The notes: generated by a model from the sequence alone, not told the origin. A DNA stretch of 64,000 nt from Verrucomicrobiota bacterium (GCA_016200005.1 JACQFP010000086.1:1-64000); one strand, 5' to 3'; shown: positions 1 to 8,949, counted from the first letter of the stretch. Numbers and translations: made by a program.

Positions 1-5
1 CTGGC

Positions 6-80
6 TCAGCGCCGCCGGCGCCGAGCCGAAAATAAAAAACAGAAAACCGCCAGACCAATAACAAAAAACAACATAACCAT
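6..80 (-). CDS. possible 24-aa single-span membrane peptide
   Basis: A short reading frame encodes one hydrophobic stretch (residues 1-18) followed by five arginines and a stop. A purine-rich AAAGGGG lies about 6 nt before the ATG. The hydrophobic-then-arginine pattern resembles the tail of a sortase- or exosortase-type anchored protein, but an in-frame stop upstream means it is not the end of a longer gene here. It lies downstream of the methyltransferase gene on the same strand. It may be a chance frame; I do not recognise it. Confidence 0.2.
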   Translation of the reverse strand: MVMLFFVIGLAVFCFLFSARRRRR

Positions 81-201
81 GACCGCCCCTTTGTAGTGTA
101 ATTAAACCGCGGCTGAGGTCATTGATTCAAAAACGCGCCGTTATCCACCGATCGATCAGCAATTCGACGTAACAACAGACCTGTCACAGTCGATTCACAC
201 T

Positions 202-1149
202 TCAATTTTGCAACGTGAAAACCACGAGCCAGTCCTCTTTCACGACGCGGCAACATCTTTCGCACAAATGTTTCTGAAACCCGGTGTAGTGCTCAAGCCA
301 CCAAAACGCCGGCCAGGCAAAAGCAATGTATTGCGCGCCGGACTTGCGCAATCGCTCCAGCTCGCGGATCGCAATCGCATCATCTTCTGGTGGACCCCAA
401 TAGTTTCCGTTTTTTTCCAGAAAAGGAATCAAGCGTGTGTGTGGCAATTCTGTGCGCAGTTGCTCGTCATCCACAAGTATGAACGGCACCGAGGTTGGAA
501 TCAGTCGGACCAATGCCTCGCGGCATTTTTGCAAGCGACGGGTGTTGGTTTGGTTCATCGGCATCGGTGGCGTACAGACTGGCACCGGCACGCTGGCTTT
601 CACGATCACTGCCAGTAACGTCGCACGGTCGATTACTTTCACCGTTGCATTGTCGAATTGATGAAAATCCTTCGCTGCCCATAAGCTGCGATGTCGCTCT
701 AGTTCATTGCCGCACAAATCCTCCTGCCAGGTTTCGTATTTCGGTGTAGTGACGATGACGGCCTTCCGGGCTTTCTTCAGCGCCGCGCGTAACAACTGGA
801 ACCCTGCTGGCTTTGTGAAGTGTTCGATCACATCGCCAATGAACACGAGGTCGTATGGAGGAAGTTTTTTCATCAGCGCGCGCGCGTCGCCCACAAAAAT
901 GTTGTTATAGAGATAGCGGTGCATCGGCGTCAGATAATCGGCATGCCCTTCAATACCATCAATCCGCACGCGCCAATTTCGGCGCTGGTATCGCGCGGGA
1001 TCTTTCTCAGCTTCGTTGATGTCGGTGTATTCCCGAAACAGGTGGCCCCATTTGCCGAAACCCACGCCGACATCCAAAATTGACTTAGGGTTGAATTGGC
1101 GAATCAGATGGATGACGGTCGGAATTGTGTTGGGACGACTGCTTGGCAT
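202..1149 (-). CDS. class I SAM methyltransferase with extra C-terminal domain
   Basis: The 315-aa protein starts with a Rossmann-type SAM-binding core. Residues about 22-34 carry the DVGVGFGKWG glycine motif, and VFIGDVIEH near residue 105 is the post-motif II strand. Residues about 200-315 form a separate segment ending in a conserved block (NYWGPPEDD, AFAWPAFWWLEHY) that I associate with proteins of glycan clusters. It is the last large gene of the minus-strand glycan operon, 55 nt beyond the GT4 gene. A role in methylating a sugar or a lipid-linked glycan is inferred from context; the substrate is unknown. Confidence 0.75.
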   Translation of the reverse strand: MPSSRPNTIPTVIHLIRQFNPKSILDVGVGFGKWGHLFREYTDINEAEKDPARYQRRNWRVRIDGIEGHADYLTPMHRYLYNNIFVGDARALMKKLPPYDLVFIGDVIEHFTKPAGFQLLRAALKKARKAVIVTTPKYETWQEDLCGNELERHRSLWAAKDFHQFDNATVKVIDRATLLAVIVKASVPVPVCTPPMPMNQTNTRRLQKCREALVRLIPTSVPFILVDDEQLRTELPHTRLIPFLEKNGNYWGPPEDDAIAIRELERLRKSGAQYIAFAWPAFWWLEHYTGFQKHLCERCCRVVKEDWLVVFTLQN

Positions 1150-1204
1150 TGGAGTTGAATTTATTCCAACATGAATTCAGTGGCAATTCATTAACGGAGG
1201 AAAC

Positions 1205-2539
1205 TCACTGGCGATTGGATCGAAACGACTCAACCACGCGCTCATAAAGTTCGACGAGCTGTCGGTTCAACTGAAGAATGTCGTAGCGTGCCCCGACAAA
1301 CGCCCGGCCCGCCCGGCCCATTTCTGGCCAGACTTCCGGATGCGCAACGAGAAATTCGATCCGCTCCGCCATTGCGACGACGTCGCGCTCCGGCACGAGG
1401 AATCCGGACTTGCCCGGCAACATTCCTTCCGGCAACGCGCCGTGTTGAGTCGCGATGACCGGCAGACCGCAGGCTTGGGCTTCTTGCATAAACAAACCTT
1501 GACCCTCTTGATCGCCTTCGACGCTAACGCTGCCGAGCAACGCGAGATGAGCCTCGCGCAGGAGGTCGCGAATGAACGCGCCGTCGCGCGCACCGTGCAT
1601 TATCACCACGTTCCTCAACCCAAGCTCGGCGATGAGCTGCTCCAGCTTGTTGCGCAACGCGCCTTCACCGACGATGTCGTAGCGTAATTCAGGATGGCGC
1701 TCGCGGACCTTGGCGACGGCTCGCAACGCGAACTCGTGCCCTTTGATCTCGACGAGCCGCGCGACCGTGAGCAACCGCACGGGCTCATTCGGGCGGCGCG
1801 TGCGTTCGGAAAACGGAAATGCTGCGAGATCCAACCCGACTGGCAGCAGTTTCAATTTGGAAAGCGGACAACCGAGTTGCGCCACCCGATTGTGCGTGAA
1901 CTCGCTGTTTACCGTCACGGCATCGGCGGTGCCAAAAAGTTTTTCATACACACCCACGCCCTGTTTACGCGGAAACGTGGTGAAGTCATAGCCATGAAAG
2001 CTCACCACGAACGGCGCGCGCCAGAGTTCACGCGCGAAACGAAAGCTGTTGCCATTCGGCCCGAAGTGGGCGTGCAGCACGTCGTAAGGGCCGCGCTTCC
2101 CCAAAAGTTTCGCCAGGCGATACAAGATCGAAAGACTCGCGGCCTGAAAACCGTATTCCGACCAGCGCAGCGTTTGAAGGGCGAGTCCGGGTTTGCGCGC
2201 CAGGCAGCCCAACAGCGGCCAGAGAGCGCGTGCAGCGCGAACTGAGTTGTGAACCGAAGTGCTCGCGCCCGGAATCCAGATCCTGCCCGTCAACGGCCAG
2301 ACCGGCAACTCCCAGGGAGCGCACTCAGGCGGCAGGTCCATGAAGGTCGTTCGCTCCAACAAGCGGTGGCTTGCGACCTCGGGTTGCGCGGGTGTGTCGT
2401 TCGGCGCACGAGTGTCCGCGAAGATTTCAACCTCGTGACCGAGATCGAGCAACCCGGTGATCTGCCGCAAGATGAAGGTCTCCGAAATGACGGGAAAACT
2501 GCCGACAAAGAACGCGATGCGCAACGGGCGGTCCATCAC
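1205..2539 (-). CDS. GT4 family glycosyltransferase
   Basis: The 444-aa protein has the two-domain GT-B layout of family 4 transferases. The N-terminal half has the AFFVGSFPVISETFILRQ opening seen in colanic-acid-type transferases (WcaL/AmsK-like), then HAHFGPNG and FHGYDFT. The C-terminal half has LLTVARLVEIKGHE and the nucleotide-sugar E-x7-E region around MQEAQACGLPVIATQHGALPE. It should move a sugar from an activated donor to a growing surface glycan at the cytoplasmic membrane. Its start overlaps the stop of the PIG-L gene by 4 nt, so the two are probably translationally coupled. Confidence 0.88.
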   Translation of the reverse strand: MMDRPLRIAFFVGSFPVISETFILRQITGLLDLGHEVEIFADTRAPNDTPAQPEVASHRLLERTTFMDLPPECAPWELPVWPLTGRIWIPGASTSVHNSVRAARALWPLLGCLARKPGLALQTLRWSEYGFQAASLSILYRLAKLLGKRGPYDVLHAHFGPNGNSFRFARELWRAPFVVSFHGYDFTTFPRKQGVGVYEKLFGTADAVTVNSEFTHNRVAQLGCPLSKLKLLPVGLDLAAFPFSERTRRPNEPVRLLTVARLVEIKGHEFALRAVAKVRERHPELRYDIVGEGALRNKLEQLIAELGLRNVVIMHGARDGAFIRDLLREAHLALLGSVSVEGDQEGQGLFMQEAQACGLPVIATQHGALPEGMLPGKSGFLVPERDVVAMAERIEFLVAHPEVWPEMGRAGRAFVGARYDILQLNRQLVELYERVVESFRSNRQ

Positions 2540-3168
2540 GTTGCCTTCAACTGAATCGACTGAAACACTTCCGCGTAACGGCAGCGGCCCGCCAGCGCAC
2601 CGCGAAACTGGTTCAGTCCGATCACGGCCCGTTCGTAATCGAACTCATTCAACTGCGAGCGATGCGCCCTCAAAGCGCGCAGCTTGCGCGGCATGACCGC
2701 TGTGATGTCTTCCACTTGGTCAAATTCCGCGAGTGGCGTCCAGACTTCGTAAGCGCGCAACTCCGGTTTTGAAATGCGACAGCGTTTTAACGCGACCTTC
2801 AGCACCGGGAGCGCGGCTTGGTGATCGGGATGTCCATCTTGGGGATGTGGCAGGTAGATGAGTTTTGGCTTCTCCTGTTCCAACACCAGACGCAGCGCCG
2901 CCGCAACTTTGACGAGATGCTCGCCCAACATCCAGTCCGGCTGGCGCAAAAAAAACAGTTCTTCCAGCCCCAGCATTTTCGCCGCTTTACGCGCCTCGGC
3001 TTCGCGGATTCTCCAGGCTTCTTCCCGCGGCAAACGTTTGAGGCCGAGTTCACCCGAAGTCAAAAACACGGCTGACACGCGATTGCCCTGGCGCACATGC
3101 AGACAGACAGCGCCGCCGCAGCCGATGACTTCGTCGTCCGGGTGAGGCGCGATGATCAGAACGTTCAT
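2536..3168 (-). CDS. PIG-L/LmbE family N-acetyl sugar deacetylase
   Basis: The 210-aa protein has the two zinc-site signatures of the PIG-L/LmbE family: APHPDDEVIGCGG at residues 7-19 and HPQDGHPDH near residue 107. The length is typical. Family members remove N-acetyl groups from GlcNAc-containing glycolipids or thiol glycosides. Placed between two GT4 genes and overlapping each by 4 nt, it most likely deacetylates a hexosamine of the glycan made by this operon. No signal peptide is seen, so it should act in the cytoplasm. Confidence 0.88.
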   Translation of the reverse strand: MNVLIIAPHPDDEVIGCGGAVCLHVRQGNRVSAVFLTSGELGLKRLPREEAWRIREAEARKAAKMLGLEELFFLRQPDWMLGEHLVKVAAALRLVLEQEKPKLIYLPHPQDGHPDHQAALPVLKVALKRCRISKPELRAYEVWTPLAEFDQVEDITAVMPRKLRALRAHRSQLNEFDYERAVIGLNQFRGALAGRCRYAEVFQSIQLKAT

Positions 3169-4184
3169 GACTTTTTCTTCGCCGCCAACTGCGCGTAAAG
3201 CGCCACGTATTCGCGCGCCATGCGTTCCGCCGAGAAACCATGCATCGCCCGGTCATGAATTCTCCTCCGGTCGAGCGCGAGGCAATTCGGAATCACCGAA
3301 ACGAATTCCTCCCTCGTCGCGGCCATGCAGCCCGAGACACCTTCCTCCACAATTTCCGGCACGGCACCGAGTTTCATGGCGGCGACCGGCGTGCCGCAAA
3401 GCATCGCTTCCACGAGCACCAAACCGAAGGCTTCGGGGTATTGAATCGGGTAGAGCAAAGCCCGTGCGCCACCGAGCAAACAATCGCGTTCCTTGCCGGT
3501 CACATAGCCGACATAGTCCACGTTCTTGCCGTCCACGAGCGGCTGAATGTTTTCGCGGAAGTAGGGATTTGACGGCCCAGCCATCACGAGGCGTAACCCG
3601 AGTTTCCGCGCGGCTTCGATGGCCAGCAACGGGCCTTTGCCTGAAACAAAACGACCTAGGTAGCACACGTAGTCCTCCGGTTGTTCACGCAAGGTGAACT
3701 GCGCCGTATCCACGCCGTGCGGAATTATTGCCGACGGCTTGAGCGCAGGAAATGCGCTCCATTGATGACGCGAAATCGCCGTCACGCACGACTGCGGCGC
3801 GGCGCACCAAAGCTTCGCCGAATCATCATCCGGCACGATGTGCGTGGTGTGCACCATCGGCGCGCGCGCGAATGGTTGCAGCGGAATCCCCCAGAGATAC
3901 GCATGACTGTGCAGCACGTCGAAGCGATCCGATTGTTCAACGGCCTTGCAGAGATTCACCCATTCGCACAGATGCCAGTCCTCCAGCGCTCCTTTTTGCG
4001 CGTAAGGACCAGGCATCGTGACCACCACTTCGCCATCCGCCTCTGAACCCGCGATGCCGAAGACGGTGACTTCGTGGCCGAGTCGCGTGAGTTCACGCGT
4101 CAGCAGCCAGATCAACGACTCGACGCTGCCCCCGGTTTCCTGGCGGACCGGAGCTGACAGCGTGGAGATTTGGGCGATGCGCAT
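3165..4184 (-). CDS. GT4 family glycosyltransferase
   Basis: The 339-aa GT-B protein begins MRIAQISTLSAPVRQETGG. The frame stays open further upstream, but that extension overlaps the coding part of the previous gene and looks like translated antisense, so I place the start at 4184, 2 nt after the upstream stop. Motifs are HSHAYLWG and the NIIPHGVDTAQF-like strand in the middle, CYLGRFVSGKGP, and the donor-site region PEAFGLVLVEAMLCGTPV with its E-x7-E pair. It resembles short GT4 enzymes that act on simple acceptors. The role in the glycan operon is inferred. Confidence 0.87.
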   Translation of the reverse strand: MRIAQISTLSAPVRQETGGSVESLIWLLTRELTRLGHEVTVFGIAGSEADGEVVVTMPGPYAQKGALEDWHLCEWVNLCKAVEQSDRFDVLHSHAYLWGIPLQPFARAPMVHTTHIVPDDDSAKLWCAAPQSCVTAISRHQWSAFPALKPSAIIPHGVDTAQFTLREQPEDYVCYLGRFVSGKGPLLAIEAARKLGLRLVMAGPSNPYFRENIQPLVDGKNVDYVGYVTGKERDCLLGGARALLYPIQYPEAFGLVLVEAMLCGTPVAAMKLGAVPEIVEEGVSGCMAATREEFVSVIPNCLALDRRRIHDRAMHGFSAERMAREYVALYAQLAAKKKS

Positions 4185-4186
4185 GT

Positions 4187-5323
4187 TCAGTTCATGGCCG
4201 CGTCCAGCAACTGCGGCAAGATTTTTTCCGTCGCGAATAATTCCTCCGCCAAGCGACGCGCGGCGCGGCGGTGCTTTTCGTAATCGGCGTTGGTCGTCTC
4301 GATACAGCGCAGCGCGGCATCCGGATCCGTGAACGTCAGCAGCCCCTCGCCCACGGGCAACCAGTCGGCCAATCCCGTGTCCTCGATCAACACCGGCCGC
4401 CCGCTGGCAAGGTAGCACACACTGCGGTCGCTGAACCAGCCGCCGCGCATGGCGACGTAACCGTTCTTCGGCACGCTGAATTCGCCACGCGATTGCTGAA
4501 TGAACTCGCGATACGATTGCGGCGTGCGCGAAACGATTTCGCCGTGAACGGTTTCCCAGCCGTGACTTGTGAGCGTTTCCGGCTTGATGCCCATTTGCGC
4601 GATGCAAAACTTTTGCGCCGTGCGTTTTGGCAAATCGAAATAGCGCGGGAATTCCTTGTCGCGCTGGCCGTAGCTGACTCCTCGATGCGCGACTTCCTTG
4701 AATCCCTGCCAACGCATGACCGAGGTGAAATGCGTCGCCGACGTGTCCACCACCGGCCACTCGGGCAGGTAAACAGGCGGAAGCGTTTTCAACCACGGGC
4801 CGCCGTCGTTTGGGATCGCGCAGTCTGGTGCGCCGAGGCGTTGCGCGTATGTGAACCGACGTTCCACATGCGCAATGCCTTCGGCCAATCCTGCGTCACC
4901 ATTGGCGATGGCGATTTGCGTGAAGCCCGGGTCAACATCAATGAACGCGCGGCGCCGCGGCAGCTCGTATTCCTTGCGCCAGTTCCAAAACGGAGCGGCC
5001 CGCATGATGAGCAGATCAGCGCGGGAACAGATTTCCTGGAACTGATCGAGCGGCATGCCGACCGAGCGGTAGTTGTCGCGATAAATCCAGCGGTCACCGA
5101 AACCGAACGGTTCGAGACAGGCACGCACGTAGGCAGCGGGATAATCGAGTTCGTGCGTCCAATCCTCCTTTTCCCAGATGTAAACCCACGAGGACTTGCC
5201 GCAATCTTCGAGATAAACCACGTCGTGTCCGAGCGCGCGCAATCCGAGGAGGTATTGCAGGCCGGCCCACGCCTGCCCGCCGAGGCCGGAACGACCAATG
5301 GTGCCTGCAAAAATAATGGTCAT
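4187..5323 (-). CDS. CgeB-like glycosyltransferase (paralog of 6582-7760)
   Basis: This 378-aa protein opens with a GTIGRSGLGGQAW loop and a GHDVVYLED strand, typical of a GT-B N-terminal domain. The C-terminal half has QQSRGEFSVPKNGYV, WFSDRSVCYLASGRPV and EDTG, matching the Glyco_trans_1_2/CgeB-like donor-binding fold. The protein at 6582-7760 shares these blocks in the same order, so the two are clear paralogs. Substrate and linkage cannot be read from the sequence. It lies 6 nt downstream of the methyltransferase gene in the operon. Confidence 0.7.
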   Translation of the reverse strand: MTIIFAGTIGRSGLGGQAWAGLQYLLGLRALGHDVVYLEDCGKSSWVYIWEKEDWTHELDYPAAYVRACLEPFGFGDRWIYRDNYRSVGMPLDQFQEICSRADLLIMRAAPFWNWRKEYELPRRRAFIDVDPGFTQIAIANGDAGLAEGIAHVERRFTYAQRLGAPDCAIPNDGGPWLKTLPPVYLPEWPVVDTSATHFTSVMRWQGFKEVAHRGVSYGQRDKEFPRYFDLPKRTAQKFCIAQMGIKPETLTSHGWETVHGEIVSRTPQSYREFIQQSRGEFSVPKNGYVAMRGGWFSDRSVCYLASGRPVLIEDTGLADWLPVGEGLLTFTDPDAALRCIETTNADYEKHRRAARRLAEELFATEKILPQLLDAAMN

Positions 5324-5329
5324 GAGCAG

Positions 5330-6571
5330 TTAGAGATAATTCTCCGGCAGATCGAGCACCACGCGGCGCCGGGCCAATTCACGCAATTCTTCTCCAACGC
5401 CACTGCCGTTCAAGCCCTTCACCTGCGACTCCGTCAACGTCAGTCGTTCGGGCAGGTAGCGCCGGCAGGCGGCGAATTCTTCCGCGTATTCCGGTGAAGG
5501 GAACTGGAGCGTCCAGGAATTCGCCGAGCCGTTGTCCGCGCGCCGATAAAGCGGGTTCAACACCGGCCGCCGTACGAACGGATAGTCGCCCGGCAATTGG
5601 TAGTCACGAAACAAACCTTCCAACTCGCTCGCAATGGCGATTAGCGTCGGCTCAGTAGCCAGCTCGGCATCGGCATGATCCAGTGACAGCGCAATCGGAC
5701 GATCGGCCAGAATCGCGTTGAGCACGGCACTCTCCGCGAAAAGCCGCGCGGGAATTTCCTCGAAAAGACCTCGCCAGTCCGCCGGTTCGAGCGGCGATCC
5801 GGCGGAGGCGTTTTCACAAAGCGCGTTGTGCAAAGCAGTGACCACGATCGCGCCCTCGCGACCGACGAGCCGGGTCATTTCGCCAGCCGCCAGCCGGCGC
5901 GGCCAGACGTAATGGAGCGCGTCCGCGCAGACGATGAGCGAAAAACTTCTGCGCGCGAATGGCAGCGGCAGGGCGGCATCGCAACAAATCGCGCGGCATT
6001 CTGGAGCGACAAACTGCTTTGCCAGCCAGAGCTTCCAGAACTCCAGGTCAGCCAGCCAGACTTCGCCGTCTGGAGCGAGGTTGCACAGCGTGCGGGTGAG
6101 ATGACCGGCCCCGCCGCACAAATCGAGCATTCGTCCCTCGGTGCAGCGCGTGTCCTGGCTGAGCGCGTACAACAGACTTTCACTCACCAGAAAAGTCGGG
6201 TCGGAAAAACGGTAGAGGAAATAGTTGCCCTCGGGATTGGGGCTGAGAATTTCCAGCGCCTGCTGGCAGGTGAACGACCTCGTGTCGCGACGCAAGGCTT
6301 CAAATTGTTCCCGTCGCCGCCCTTCCAAGCCAAGCAGTGTGAAGAGCGCCTCATCCGCCTTGCCGACGTCCAACAAACCGAGCGCCGCCCGTGCCGTCTG
6401 CCCGGTCCGCAGGTAAGGAATGCCGGCCACGACCGGATAAGCGCAGCACGCGCAGCCGAGCAGGCCCGTCTGCAACCTGCCTTGCACCATCTCCAGTGCG
6501 GCGCTTTGCTCCAGCTTCAATTGGCCGCCGCAGAAAGGGCAGTGCAATAATTTCAAAGAGGCGAGTTCCAT
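5330..6571 (-). CDS. SAM methyltransferase with Trm112-like zinc-ribbon start
   Basis: The 413-aa protein begins with a small Cys-rich module (CPFC near residue 11, CACC near residue 40, then PVVAGIPYL), as in the Trm112p-like domain before many bacterial methyltransferases. A class I SAM domain follows, with MLDLCGGAGHLTR near residue 148 and LADLEFWKLW. The C-terminal 150 residues are not recognised. It sits between the two paralogous CgeB-like transferases, within 10 nt of each, so it probably modifies the same glycan precursor. The exact methyl acceptor is unknown. Confidence 0.72.
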   Translation of the reverse strand: MELASLKLLHCPFCGGQLKLEQSAALEMVQGRLQTGLLGCACCAYPVVAGIPYLRTGQTARAALGLLDVGKADEALFTLLGLEGRRREQFEALRRDTRSFTCQQALEILSPNPEGNYFLYRFSDPTFLVSESLLYALSQDTRCTEGRMLDLCGGAGHLTRTLCNLAPDGEVWLADLEFWKLWLAKQFVAPECRAICCDAALPLPFARRSFSLIVCADALHYVWPRRLAAGEMTRLVGREGAIVVTALHNALCENASAGSPLEPADWRGLFEEIPARLFAESAVLNAILADRPIALSLDHADAELATEPTLIAIASELEGLFRDYQLPGDYPFVRRPVLNPLYRRADNGSANSWTLQFPSPEYAEEFAACRRYLPERLTLTESQVKGLNGSGVGEELRELARRRVVLDLPENYL

Positions 6572-6581
6572 CAGTTCCTTC

Positions 6582-7760
6582 TCACAACCCGGCGCGCTTC
6601 ATCAGGCTGTCCAACACCTTCTCCGCGGCGAAATATTCCGTCGCGATTTCGGCGGCGGCACGGCAGTTGCCCTCGTAGTCGCTTTCAACGGCATCCACGG
6701 CGGCGAGAATATCGTCCATCGTTTTGAAACCAAACAAACCTTTACCACTCGGCAGGAACTTGCTGAAGCCGGTTTCTTGCGTGATTACGGGCCGACCCGC
6801 GGCAAGATAACATGCGGTGCGATCACTGAACCATCCGGTGTTTGGGCGGACATACTGATCACGCGCCACCGTGAATTCACCGCGCGATTGCTGGATGTAT
6901 TGCCGGTAGAGATCAGCGTCACGTGAAATCTCCACCGAGCCGGTCTGCCGCCAGCCGTGGTCGCGCAAAAGCTTTTGCACGTCCTCGCCCACGCTGGTCG
7001 CCAGTTCAAAAGATTGCGAAGGACGGCGTCGCGGCAAGTCCAGAAACTTTTCGAACTCGCGATCCTTCGTCCAATGCCACGTGTCACCGCGCCATTCCAG
7101 ATTCTTGCCCTTGTTGTGCCACGTTGTGATCGTGGTGTAAGCCGACCCGCCCGTTGGACCGCCCGCGTTCCAAAGTTCAATCGCCACCGGCTGGCGCGTC
7201 GGCAGCCACTTGAATTTCTCGATTGGCGTGTCGCAATCCGGCGCGCCGAGGTTTTCGCCAAAGCTGAAGTGCGTGTCATGCGCGGCCAGCATGTCAATCA
7301 TTCCCTGATCGCCTTTCGCGACCTTGACCTGGGATGCGAACGGGTCGGACTCCACGTAGATGCGGCGTTTGATGACGCGATGTTCGTCGCGGATTTCCTG
7401 CGCGCCGGTGACATTGAGGAATGCGTCGGCTTCGCGATAAAGCTGGAGGATTTGCGCTTCCGTCATGCCGTAACATTTGCCGTCAGGATATTTTCCGCGA
7501 AACGCCCAACGACCCGCAAATCCATGCACTTCGAGGTAGGGCAGGACCATTTTCAGATTACCGGTCACGTCGGGACTGAACTCGTTGAGGACCGGGTCGT
7601 AAATCCAGCGGCCCGAATCCTCGACGTAGTAAACATCGTAGCCCAGTTTGCGCAGGCCGATCAGGTAATGGAGAAACTGGTAGGCCACGCCCGCCAGCGG
7701 ATACCAGAACAAGATGCCGAATACTATGATTTTGCCTTTGCGTGGAGTGGTAGTGGGCAT
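6582..7760 (-). CDS. CgeB-like glycosyltransferase (paralog of 4187-5323)
   Basis: The 392-aa protein starts with a GVAYQFLHYLIGLRKLGYDVYYVED block that matches its paralog. It shares the C-terminal QQSRGEFTVARDQYV, WFSDRTACYLAAGRPV and QETGFSKFLP blocks. Both proteins also carry an LGAPDC element near the domain boundary. The fold is most like GT-B transferases with a Glyco_trans_1_2 C-terminal domain. The two copies flank a methyltransferase, which suggests duplication within the operon and successive transfers of related sugars. The function is inferred from fold and context only. Confidence 0.7.
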   Translation of the reverse strand: MPTTTPRKGKIIVFGILFWYPLAGVAYQFLHYLIGLRKLGYDVYYVEDSGRWIYDPVLNEFSPDVTGNLKMVLPYLEVHGFAGRWAFRGKYPDGKCYGMTEAQILQLYREADAFLNVTGAQEIRDEHRVIKRRIYVESDPFASQVKVAKGDQGMIDMLAAHDTHFSFGENLGAPDCDTPIEKFKWLPTRQPVAIELWNAGGPTGGSAYTTITTWHNKGKNLEWRGDTWHWTKDREFEKFLDLPRRRPSQSFELATSVGEDVQKLLRDHGWRQTGSVEISRDADLYRQYIQQSRGEFTVARDQYVRPNTGWFSDRTACYLAAGRPVITQETGFSKFLPSGKGLFGFKTMDDILAAVDAVESDYEGNCRAAAEIATEYFAAEKVLDSLMKRAGL

Positions 7761-7774
7761 CGGATCGTGAAAAA

Positions 7775-8380
7775 TTAAGTCGTTGAAGTGCTGGTGGGCG
7801 AATCGGGATCGAGTTGGCGAATGACCCGGGCCGGATTACCCGCGACAACCGTGAAAGGCGGCACGTCGGTCGTCACTACCGAACGCGCCCCCACCACGGC
7901 GCCTTCGCCGATTGTCACGCCCGGCAGAATGCAGGAATCAAATCCGACCCAAACTTTGTTGCCGATGCGGATCGGTTGGGTGGGAGCATAGTTGACCGCA
8001 TGGCGTGGTTTCCGGGTGTGCACGCGTTCCAATTCTCGTCGCCTCGCTTCCGTTTCGAGCGGCAGCCGTCTCGTGTCCATTAACACAACATTCCAGGAGA
8101 TGAGGCAATAGTCGCCGATGGATATTTCCGAGTCGCAAATGATGCGTGCGCCGTTCATGAGCGTGAACTCGCCGACGCTCACTCGCGCCCGCGGACCGAG
8201 GTCGAACATGACGCCAAGGTAAATGGATGCCCCGCGCCCGATGCGAACGGCGTCGCTCGCCGCACTGCGGCAGAGTTGGAAACTGTAAGTCGTCTCCAGG
8301 TAAGCCTCGGCGTCCACGGACACGTTTTCGGGGACTCGCCCCGGAAACCAATCCCACGGCAATGTGCGGTCAGCGTTCAA
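7775..8380 (-). CDS. hexapeptide-repeat (LbH) acyltransferase
   Basis: The 201-aa protein has left-handed beta-helix hexapeptide turns from about residue 45 to 185 (IGRGASIYLGV, IGDYCLISWNVVLMD, IGNKVWVGFDSCILPGVTIGEGAVVGA) and ends VVAGNPARVIR, as in the CysE/LacA/WecD group. I choose a TTG start at 8380: it overlaps the upstream TGA stop as TTGA, and any longer frame would be antiparallel junk over the neighbour. It probably O- or N-acetylates a sugar. It lies 14 nt upstream of the CgeB-like gene. Confidence 0.82.
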   Translation of the reverse strand: MNADRTLPWDWFPGRVPENVSVDAEAYLETTYSFQLCRSAASDAVRIGRGASIYLGVMFDLGPRARVSVGEFTLMNGARIICDSEISIGDYCLISWNVVLMDTRRLPLETEARRRELERVHTRKPRHAVNYAPTQPIRIGNKVWVGFDSCILPGVTIGEGAVVGARSVVTTDVPPFTVVAGNPARVIRQLDPDSPTSTSTT

Positions 8381-8949
8381 GTGTTTTGGCCGATGATTTG
8401 CGCCGGGTTGCCCAGGACGCGGGCACCCGGCGGCACGTCGCGGGTGATGAGCGAACCGGCTTCGATGAAAGCTCCCGCGCCGATGTTCACGCCTTTGAGG
8501 ATCGTGGCGTTTGGTCCGATCCACACGTCGTCACCGATGATTACCGGCTTTTTGGCAATTGCTGGCCGTGGCCGTCCCTTGCCGAGAGGGGAACAAGCGA
8601 TGGCGTCCGCCACGCGTTCGGCGGGCGCAAGCGGATGAAAATCCGTGTCGGCCAACGTCGTGTTCCAACCGATGACGACGTAGTTGCCGATCCGCAACTC
8701 CAATTCACAGAGCAACACCGCGTTGGTGAAGTAGCAATAATCCCCAATGCTGACGCGGCCTTCGCGCCCGATGGCAAAGTGGACACCATCCATCGTGCAA
8801 TGCGCGCCGACGACGAGCGCTGGATCCTGTTTGCTCAGGAAACGTTTGAACGCGTAATCGGCGGTGACAAGGGAATTGAGCCCGAGGCGAACATTTGGGG
8901 GCAGCGGGCCGTGTGTCCAACCGGTCGTGATGGGTTGTGGTTCGCTCAT
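8377..8949 (-). CDS. hexapeptide-repeat (LbH) acyltransferase
   Basis: The 190-aa protein has repeated hexapeptide turns (IGREGRVSIGDYCYF, IGNYVVIGWNTTLAD, IGDDVWIGPNATILKGVNIGAGAFIEAG) and the family end motif RVLGNPAQII. It is related to the next gene and may be a tandem duplicate specialised for a second position or acyl donor. The stop codon is shared with the neighbour's TTG start (TTGA), which points to translational coupling. Acetyl-CoA is the usual donor in this family; the acceptor sugar is not evident. Confidence 0.85.
   Translation of the reverse strand: MSEPQPITTGWTHGPLPPNVRLGLNSLVTADYAFKRFLSKQDPALVVGAHCTMDGVHFAIGREGRVSIGDYCYFTNAVLLCELELRIGNYVVIGWNTTLADTDFHPLAPAERVADAIACSPLGKGRPRPAIAKKPVIIGDDVWIGPNATILKGVNIGAGAFIEAGSLITRDVPPGARVLGNPAQIIGQNT

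Noticed and set aside
4185-4796. Long N-terminal extension of the GT4 gene at 3165-4184
   Set aside because: The extension runs antiparallel-like over the CgeB-like gene in another frame with no glycosyltransferase similarity; the normal GT4 start is MRIAQIS.
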